Assembly: GCA_017472105.1 (NCBI GenBank)
Contig: JAFUQY010000430.1
Span: forward strand, 1-19,793
Length of the DNA: 19,793 nt
Origin: Clostridia bacterium
GTDB taxonomy: Bacteria; Bacillota_A; Clostridia; Oscillospirales; CAG-272
Direction of reading: 5' to 3'
In this document: positions 14,943 through 19,793 of the stretch, in pieces
Layout of the letters: every line of letters begins with the position of its first letter
Position numbering within the stretch: the first letter of the stretch is position 1
Notes under the pieces: model-generated
The model's database searches: none
What the model was told of the DNA's origin: nothing
Seen by the model: only the letters and a program-made list of their open reading frames with translations
Made by a program: the position numbers and the translations under genes

Positions 14943-15091
14943 TAGCCTGACAGGATTTTCCGCGTAATTTCGCAGGGGATCCCGCCGTGCATTCGCAATT
15001 CCCCATAACCCGCTCACACCGGAAACAAATTCAACATCCCGCACGCATTCTGAGTTTAGATAATTCATAAAAAATGACACAGAATTTCCTG

Positions 15092-15120
15092 TTGACGAAG
15101 AGGTGCAAATATGTTATCCT
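15092..15120 (+). promoter_or_regulatory. Probable YitT promoter
   Basis: TTGACG as -35 box, a 17-nt spacer and TATCCT as -10 box within about 15092-15120, immediately followed by the 12-bp perfect palindrome ATGTTATAACAT at 15139-15150 in the predicted leader. The first in-frame ATG (15111) lies inside this promoter. Confidence 0.5.
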
Positions 15121-15191
15121 ATACATGGTACCCTCAAGATGTTATAACATTTTTCTATCATTCAATAAATAAGAACAGTGAGGTTTACGCT

Positions 15192-16052
15192 TTGTTCAAG
15201 TCGAAGATTCTGCCTACCATCCGGGAATACGCCATTCTGACCTTCGCGGGTCTTCTGATGGCCGTCGGTATTTATGTCTTCAAGTTCCCCAACAATTTCT
15301 CCTTTGGCGGCGTGTCCGGTATCTCCATCATCCTCAGCAGACTTCTCCCGCTCTCTCAGGCTACCTTCAACCTGATTCTCAACCTCGCCCTGATGTTTGC
15401 GGGCATCATCATCCTCGGCGGATCGTTCGGCGCAAAAACCGCGTACGTCACCATGGTCGTCTCCCTCTCCACCAGTGCCATGGAACTTCTCTTCCCCATG
15501 ACCGAATCCCTCTCCGGTGAACCGCTTCTCGATCTGGTGTTTGCCGTTGCTCTTCCCGCCATTGCGTCCGCGATCCTCTTCAACCGCGATGCCTCCAGCG
15601 GCGGTACGGACATCATCGCCATGATCGTGAAGAAGCACACCAGCTTCAATATCGGTACCGCGCTCATGCTTGCCGACGTCATCGTTGCCGTATCCGCGTT
15701 CTTCCTCTTCGGTCCCGCAACCGGTCTCTACTCCGTCTGCGGTCTGACTGCGAAGTGCCTCGTCATCGACAGCGTCATCGAACGCATCAACCTGTGCAAG
15801 GTCTTCACCATCATCTGCACCGATCCCGAGCCCATCTGCAAGTTCATCACGGACGATCTGACGAGAAGCGCCACCGTCCACCGCGCAACCGGTGCATACA
15901 CCCACGAGGAAAAGTTCGTCATCATCTCCATCCTCAGCCGCACTCAGGCAGTTGCCCTGCGTAACTTCATCCGGAAAACCGACCCGAAGGCGTTCTTCTC
16001 CATCTCCAACTCCAGCGAAATCATCGGCAAAGGCTTCGCAAACCACATCTGA
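15192..16052 (+). CDS. YitT-family membrane protein with C-terminal DUF2179 domain
   Basis: 286 residues from the proposed TTG start. The family (DUF161/YitT plus DUF2179) is widespread in Bacillota; its transport or signalling role is not established. Five or so hydrophobic segments span about 12-197, with conserved NNFSFGGVSGIS (34-45) and NRDASSGGTDIIAMIV (131-146). The soluble DUF2179 domain (about 200-286) ends DPKAFFSISNSSEIIGKGF, as usual. TTG 15192 is preferred because GTGAGG lies eight bases upstream and the family N-terminus (KSKILPTIREYAILTFAG) starts there. An ATG at 15111 would add 27 AT-rich codons of non-conserved sequence and overlaps the predicted promoter. It faces away from the PlsC-like gene and converges on the M20 peptidase gene. 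Confidence 0.87.
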   Translation: MFKSKILPTIREYAILTFAGLLMAVGIYVFKFPNNFSFGGVSGISIILSRLLPLSQATFNLILNLALMFAGIIILGGSFGAKTAYVTMVVSLSTSAMELLFPMTESLSGEPLLDLVFAVALPAIASAILFNRDASSGGTDIIAMIVKKHTSFNIGTALMLADVIVAVSAFFLFGPATGLYSVCGLTAKCLVIDSVIERINLCKVFTIICTDPEPICKFITDDLTRSATVHRATGAYTHEEKFVIISILSRTQAVALRNFIRKTDPKAFFSISNSSEIIGKGFANHI

Positions 16053-16079
16053 ACCGCGTTGTCAACCGAATACATACGA

Positions 16080-16115
16080 AAAAGCTCCCTGCCTCTCGGT
16101 AAGGAGCTTTTGTTG
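16080..16115. terminator. Bidirectional terminator between YitT and M20 peptidase genes
   Basis: AAAAGCTCC (16081-16089) pairs perfectly with GGAGCTTTT (16104-16112) around a 14-nt loop, with A-rich sequence before and T-rich sequence after. It can terminate both the plus-strand YitT gene and the minus-strand peptidase gene. Confidence 0.85.
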
Positions 16116-16116
16116 T

Positions 16117-17553
16117 TCAGCAGAGCTTCATCAGCCGGATGTAAAATTCCACCGCTTTGCCGATGTTCTCAAGCCGGATTTTTTCGTTGTGACCGTGGAT
16201 GGACGCGCGTTCCTCCTTCGTCATTGCCATCGCGGAGAAGCGGTAGACATGGTCGGAGAGATCGCGGTAATGCCGGCTGTCGGAGCACTGGACCATGAGA
16301 TACGGCGACACGATGCATCCCTGCCATGTATCCGCAACGGCGGCGGCAACCTTATCCCACGCCGGGCACGCAATTTCGGACACCGGACTCGGCTCCATCG
16401 ATACGCCGGCGGTGAGGGTGATTTTTCCGTTGTCCGCCGTCTTCCGCAGGTATTCCATCGCACCTTCCACGGAGTCAGCCGGATTCAGACGGAGATTCGC
16501 AGTCATGCTCGCTTCCGGCGGAATCACGTTCGGTGCCGCACTTCCGGATGCCTGCGTGAATGCGACGGTTGTGCGAAGAAGTGCGTTCATTTCGCCGCCG
16601 GATTTCTTCGCAAGCAGATTCAGCACGCCGGAAAACAGCCAGAGATTGGCGAAAATCACGCGGTACAGGAACGTGGAATGCCGTCCGAGGGTATCAAACA
16701 TCGCCGCCGCGGGAGTGGTCAGATGCATCGGGAACGGGTGATTCTCAATCGCACAGCATGCACGGGACAGCTCGCCGATCGGTGTATGCGGAGCCGGAGC
16801 CGATGCATGACCGCCGCCGGATTTCACCGTGAACGTGCAGTTGAGCATGCCCTTCTCCGCGATTCCGATGAGCCCGCACGGCTTTTTTACGCCCGGGAAC
16901 ACGTTTTCCACCACAGCACCGCCTTCATCGACGACCAGTGCGGGCTTGATTCCGTGTTCTTTGAACCAGTTTACGATATTCACAGCACCCATGCCGTTCA
17001 CTTCCTCGCCGCCGGAGAACGCAAAGTACATGTCGTGTGCAGGCACAAATCCCGACGCAATCAGGGCATCCGCCGCCGAGAGAACGCCGTTGAACGTCAC
17101 TTTCGTGTCAAGCGTTCCGCGTCCCCAGAGCACACCGTCTTCGATGATTCCGTCAAACGGCGGCACCTCCCATCCGTCCTCGTTCACCGGAACCACATCG
17201 TAGTGCGCCATCATCACCGACGGCTCGTCCGGGTGCTTTCCCTTCCAGTGAAACAGCAGTGCGCGGTCGGGCAGGCGGGTGAAGGTACAGGATTCAGACA
17301 CATGCGGATACAGCTCCGGCAGAAGCGCAATGAGCCGCTCAAACTCCGCGTCGTCCTCGAGTGCGGGATCATACCGCGAGACCGTGCGGCACCGGATCAG
17401 CTCTCGAAGCGCGGATACAGCGGCATCCCGGTCAAACTCCACCGGATCGGGTGCGGATCGCGGTTCATCATGGGGAACGAACAACGCCGTCCGGATGAGG
17501 ATTACGGCAAGCAGGACGACAACTGCGGACAGGATGAAAATGGCAGGAAGCAT
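16117..17553 (-). CDS. Membrane-anchored M20-family metallopeptidase (carboxypeptidase S-like)
   Basis: 478 residues. An N-terminal hydrophobic helix (about 3-26) without a lipobox or clear cleavage site should act as a membrane anchor with the catalytic domain outside. Dinuclear zinc ligands of the M20 fold are visible: His117 and Asp119 in AHYDVVPV, Asp149 in GRGTLDTK, Glu183-Glu184 in SGGEEVNG, Asp209 in VVDEGG, and His453 in SIHGHNE. The dimerisation/lid domain lies between about 235 and 360. The pattern is closest to carboxypeptidase S/PM20D1-like members, which cleave dipeptides or N-acyl amino acids; the substrate is not decided. The ATG at 17553 is chosen because GAGG lies six bases upstream; longer readings run into the promoter. 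Confidence 0.92.
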   Translation of the reverse strand: MLPAIFILSAVVVLLAVILIRTALFVPHDEPRSAPDPVEFDRDAAVSALRELIRCRTVSRYDPALEDDAEFERLIALLPELYPHVSESCTFTRLPDRALLFHWKGKHPDEPSVMMAHYDVVPVNEDGWEVPPFDGIIEDGVLWGRGTLDTKVTFNGVLSAADALIASGFVPAHDMYFAFSGGEEVNGMGAVNIVNWFKEHGIKPALVVDEGGAVVENVFPGVKKPCGLIGIAEKGMLNCTFTVKSGGGHASAPAPHTPIGELSRACCAIENHPFPMHLTTPAAAMFDTLGRHSTFLYRVIFANLWLFSGVLNLLAKKSGGEMNALLRTTVAFTQASGSAAPNVIPPEASMTANLRLNPADSVEGAMEYLRKTADNGKITLTAGVSMEPSPVSEIACPAWDKVAAAVADTWQGCIVSPYLMVQCSDSRHYRDLSDHVYRFSAMAMTKEERASIHGHNEKIRLENIGKAVEFYIRLMKLC

Positions 17554-17584
17554 AACACACCTCGGCATTTGAAACAGTAACTTC

Positions 17585-17613
17585 ATGATAGCACAAATCC
17601 GGAGCGATTGCAA
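17585..17613 (-). promoter_or_regulatory. Sigma-A-type promoter of the M20 peptidase gene
   Basis: On the minus strand TTGCAA (17613-17608), a 17-nt spacer and TATCAT (17590-17585), 32 nt upstream of the start codon. It lies in the 79-nt gap after the upstream lipoprotein gene, so the peptidase can be transcribed on its own. Confidence 0.7.
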
Positions 17614-17632
17614 GTGGAGAGGTAAAATTGAC

Positions 17633-18397
17633 TCAGTTTTCCAAGGAATCCGGCATCACAAAACTGTCATCAAGACCCATAACCCTGAGGGATGTGCGGC
17701 ATGTGAAGGTCCCAGTTTCGGGATGGGGCAGAATCGCCTCAATTTCCTCCGCTGTGAGTGAATGAGTGACTCCGTCAAGATCGGTCAGTACACCGCTGTC
17801 GGTCGCTGCTGCCGCAAGGGTTTCCAGATTGTATTCGCCGTCCGTGTACCATTCGAGGAACGCATTCATGTCCATGGTATCATCCGTTATTTTATTGTAG
17901 TATATCGCTTCATACCGGGTTCCGCCTGCACCGCTTCCGCCGACGAACGATGTGTCCGATATCACAACGGCGATAACATCCCCGCAGTCCGCCCAGTCAT
18001 AGCTTACCTGAAACATCCGATACGGTGACTTCCCATTTTCAAGATCATCAATATAATAGGCATATTTCTGAAAATACTGCTCCGCAATCGTGTTGTTCAG
18101 CTCCTCCGCCATGGCAGTTCCGATATTGAACCGCGGCAGATGCAGTGCCGAAACACTCCCGTCAAACGGATCGGTCAGCTCCAGCACATACCCGTCCGAA
18201 ACAAGTCCGTCACCGGCATCCGCGGTATATTTTGTTCTGTCAATGACCGGTTCCGCAGTATCTGCTTCATTCTCTCCGGTTTCGGGAACTTCCGTTTCGA
18301 TTTCGGCATCAAATTCCGCTTCCATATTGGACATATCCTCCCTGACGCATCCGACAAGAAGCAGGAGAAGTGTGAGCATGAGGGTTATCTTTTTCAT
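17633..18397 (-). CDS. Lipoprotein of unknown function
   Basis: 254 residues. Lipobox LVGC places the lipidated Cys at residue 17, followed by an acidic Glu/Asp-rich linker to about residue 50. The mature domain (about 55-254) has short stretches (LNNTIAEQYFQKYAYYIDDL, SYDWADCGDVIAVVISD, TSFVGGSGAGGTRYEAIYYN) that loosely recall the DUF3298/RsiV-type fold of extracellular lysozyme-binding or deacetylase-associated domains. The match is weak and no function is assigned. The ATG at 18397 follows AAAGG at eight bases. Same strand as the M20 peptidase gene, 79 nt upstream, but with a separate promoter between them. Two cysteines besides the lipidated one are present. Confidence 0.75.
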   Translation of the reverse strand: MKKITLMLTLLLLLVGCVREDMSNMEAEFDAEIETEVPETGENEADTAEPVIDRTKYTADAGDGLVSDGYVLELTDPFDGSVSALHLPRFNIGTAMAEELNNTIAEQYFQKYAYYIDDLENGKSPYRMFQVSYDWADCGDVIAVVISDTSFVGGSGAGGTRYEAIYYNKITDDTMDMNAFLEWYTDGEYNLETLAAAATDSGVLTDLDGVTHSLTAEEIEAILPHPETGTFTCRTSLRVMGLDDSFVMPDSLEN

Positions 18398-18550
18398 GAT
18401 CGTTGCCTTTCATTGATTTGTATTCGAGATTTGCATCCGATTCATTAGACGTTTCACCTTCCCGTTTTGTTTCATATTCCGGAAAAATCCGGCACTTTCC
18501 ACATAACACACTGCATTGATTTATTCATCATGCCAAATAAATACCGCCTC

Positions 18551-18579
18551 TTGACATCCCGCATCCGGATGTGTATAAT
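18551..18579 (+). promoter_or_regulatory. Perfect consensus sigma-A promoter of eutH with palindrome in the spacer
   Basis: TTGACA (18551-18556), a 17-nt spacer and TATAAT (18574-18579) match the full consensus. The spacer contains the perfect 10-bp palindrome CATCCGGATG (18562-18571), which could be bound by a repressor. The start codon is 36 nt downstream of the -10 box. Confidence 0.85.
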
Positions 18580-18614
18580 CAATATAATAAAACTCACCTC
18601 AAAGGACGGACACA

Positions 18615-19730
18615 ATGACCGAATTTCTTGCCGCACATCTGACACCAAGCCAGCTCATCATGGACGTGATGGTGCTGTTCATGCTCGCCGGGGCGATTGA
18701 CTCCGTGCTCGGGAACCGGTTCGGCATCGGACAGCAGTTCATGGAAGGCTTCGCCGCGTTCGGTTCCATCGCTGTGACCATGACGGGCGTGCTCGTGCTT
18801 GTTCCGCTGATTTCCACCCATCTCGGACCCGTCATCGCACCCGTTTTCCGCGCAGTCGGTGTCGATCCCGCCATGTTTGCCGGTGCCATTCTTGCATGCG
18901 ATATGGGCGGCTGGCCTCTTGCACAGGAGCTCGCGCAGTCTCCGGAAGCGGCAGGGCTCGGCGGCATGATTCTCTCCTCCATGATGGGCGTCAACATCGT
19001 TTTCAACATTCCCGTATCTCTCGGCATCATCGAAAAATCCGACCATGCTGCCATGTCGCGCGGCATTCTCTGCGGATTCGTCACCGTGCCTGTGGGATGC
19101 TTCTTCGGCGGTCTGACTGCCGGGTATTCCCTCTCCGTCATTCTCATCAATTTAGCACCCGTCATCGTCATCTCCGCCGTCATCTGCCTGCTTCTGAAAT
19201 TCCTGCCCGCAGTCACGACGAAGGTTTTCCTCATCTTCGGAAAAATCATCGGCATCGCGGCAACTCTCGCGGCGGCAATCGCAATCGCGTCCCATCTCAC
19301 CGGAATCACCGTCATCCCCGGTCTCGGCTCCGTACTTGACGCCATGGATGTGCTCGTGTCGATTGTCCTCGTTCTGCCGGGTGCGTACGTCATGGTGACC
19401 GTGGTCTCGCGACTTCTGAAAAAGCCGTTTGCGAAGATCGGCGCCCTGCTCGGCATGAACGACAAATCCACGCTCGGGCTTGTTACATCGCTTGCCAACG
19501 CCGTTCCCACGTTCAGCCTCGTCAAAGACATGGATGCGCGCGGCAAGGTGGTGAATTTCGCGTTCCTCACAGCGGCGGGATTCCTCCTCGGCGACCATCT
19601 TGCGTTCTGCTCCGCGATGGATCCGTCCCTCGTTCTGCCCACCCTCGTCGGTAAGTCAACCGCAGGCATCTCCGCCGTGATTCTCGCACTGTACATGACG
19701 CGGAATCTGAAAAACGAATCTGAAAATTGA
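18615..19730 (+). CDS. eutH: EutH-type ethanolamine transporter homologue
   Basis: 371-residue hydrophobic protein with about ten membrane segments. EutH is the presumed ethanolamine permease/facilitator of ethanolamine-utilisation clusters. The family signature GVDPAMFAGAILACDMGGWP (82-101) is present, as are the conserved N-terminal MDVMVLFMLAGAID and late FLLGDHLAFCSAMDP segments. Start ATG 18615 follows AAAGGA at a normal distance. No eutBC ammonia-lyase, shell protein or eutVW regulator is in the window, so it is an orphan, and its substrate could differ. A gene beginning 30 nt downstream is probably in the same operon. Length matches the family. Confidence 0.9.
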   Translation: MTEFLAAHLTPSQLIMDVMVLFMLAGAIDSVLGNRFGIGQQFMEGFAAFGSIAVTMTGVLVLVPLISTHLGPVIAPVFRAVGVDPAMFAGAILACDMGGWPLAQELAQSPEAAGLGGMILSSMMGVNIVFNIPVSLGIIEKSDHAAMSRGILCGFVTVPVGCFFGGLTAGYSLSVILINLAPVIVISAVICLLLKFLPAVTTKVFLIFGKIIGIAATLAAAIAIASHLTGITVIPGLGSVLDAMDVLVSIVLVLPGAYVMVTVVSRLLKKPFAKIGALLGMNDKSTLGLVTSLANAVPTFSLVKDMDARGKVVNFAFLTAAGFLLGDHLAFCSAMDPSLVLPTLVGKSTAGISAVILALYMTRNLKNESEN

Positions 19731-19760
19731 TTATATATCCCAAAAAACGGAGGTAACCCC

Positions 19761-19793
19761 ATGAAGCAATGCTACAAGAACCCTTCTGCCACC
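19761..19793 (+). CDS. Start of an unidentified gene, cut by the window edge
   Basis: ATG 19761 follows GGAGG (19749-19753) with seven bases between, and 11 codons (MKQCYKNPSAT) are read before the sequence ends. The 30-nt gap after eutH suggests co-transcription. The protein cannot be recognised from this fragment. Confidence 0.7.
   Translation, partial: MKQCYKNPSAT

Larger units (their letters stand above)
14865..15191. other. Divergent regulatory region between the PlsC-like and YitT genes
   Basis: No gene is supported here. The region holds the leader and promoter of the PlsC-like gene on the left, and on the right the YitT promoter and leader. Between them (14943-15091) I see only AT-rich sequence and no repeat or RNA gene. 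Confidence 0.4.

Noticed and set aside
15892..17580. 562-codon plus-strand open frame running from the end of the YitT gene through the M20 gene
   Set aside because: Overlaps the real YitT 3' end in another frame, crosses the bidirectional terminator, and is antisense to a peptidase with all metal ligands.
18615..19730. Ethanolamine bacterial-microcompartment cluster
   Set aside because: Only EutH is present; no shell, lyase, reactivase or regulator gene is seen in the window.

Overview
The window looks like a chromosomal segment of an uncultured, gut-type member of the Bacillota (Clostridia, Oscillospirales/Christensenellales-like). Reasons: sigma-A promoters with TATAAT boxes and 17-nt spacers in a fairly GC-rich genome, strong GGAGG ribosome sites, lipobox exolipoproteins with Thr/Glu/Asp/Ala-rich linkers, and proteins typical of Clostridia (CD1247-type protein, YitT, orphan EutH, single-gene EF-P). 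The genus cannot be fixed from sequence alone. No rRNA, tRNA, CRISPR array, prophage or complete insertion sequence was seen.

Left part (1-5911): a polysaccharide-utilisation region. Three GH43 beta-propeller glycosidases, the first cut by the window edge, lie head to tail with 4-nt ATGA overlaps. The first two are recent tandem duplicates; the third has a different N-terminal module and a distant GH43 domain. The second and third are clear lipoproteins, so the set probably trims arabinose/xylose side chains or arabino-oligosaccharides at the cell surface. After a hairpin terminator, a separately promoted gene encodes a sugar-type ABC solute-binding lipoprotein, with no permease in view. It ends at its own terminator.

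Middle (6010-12060): a lactonase-family beta-propeller gene (+) converges on a CD1247-type zinc-ribbon protein with an extraordinary Cys/Asp cluster (-). Further right, all on the minus strand, come elongation factor P (with a perfect hairpin between its ribosome site and start codon), a Ca2+-type P-type ATPase whose promoter is flanked by two copies of a 12-bp repeat, and an Ogt-type DNA repair methyltransferase.

Right-middle (12155-14942): a RelB/RelE toxin-antitoxin pair with its own promoter and a palindrome in the promoter spacer. It is translationally coupled by a further ATGA overlap to a stand-alone ABC ATPase; this three-gene unit is the most unusual arrangement here. Then comes a PlsC-like acyltransferase carrying an internal zinc ribbon, read from a GTG start.

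Right (14943-19793): divergently from the acyltransferase, a YitT-type membrane protein probably starts at TTG. It converges on a membrane-anchored M20 peptidase across a bidirectional terminator. Next are a small lipoprotein of unknown function (-) and, divergent from it, an orphan EutH ethanolamine-transporter homologue under a perfect consensus promoter, followed by the first 11 codons of a probably co-transcribed gene. Outside the GH43 operon and the toxin-antitoxin/ABC unit, the genes are mostly single transcription units.
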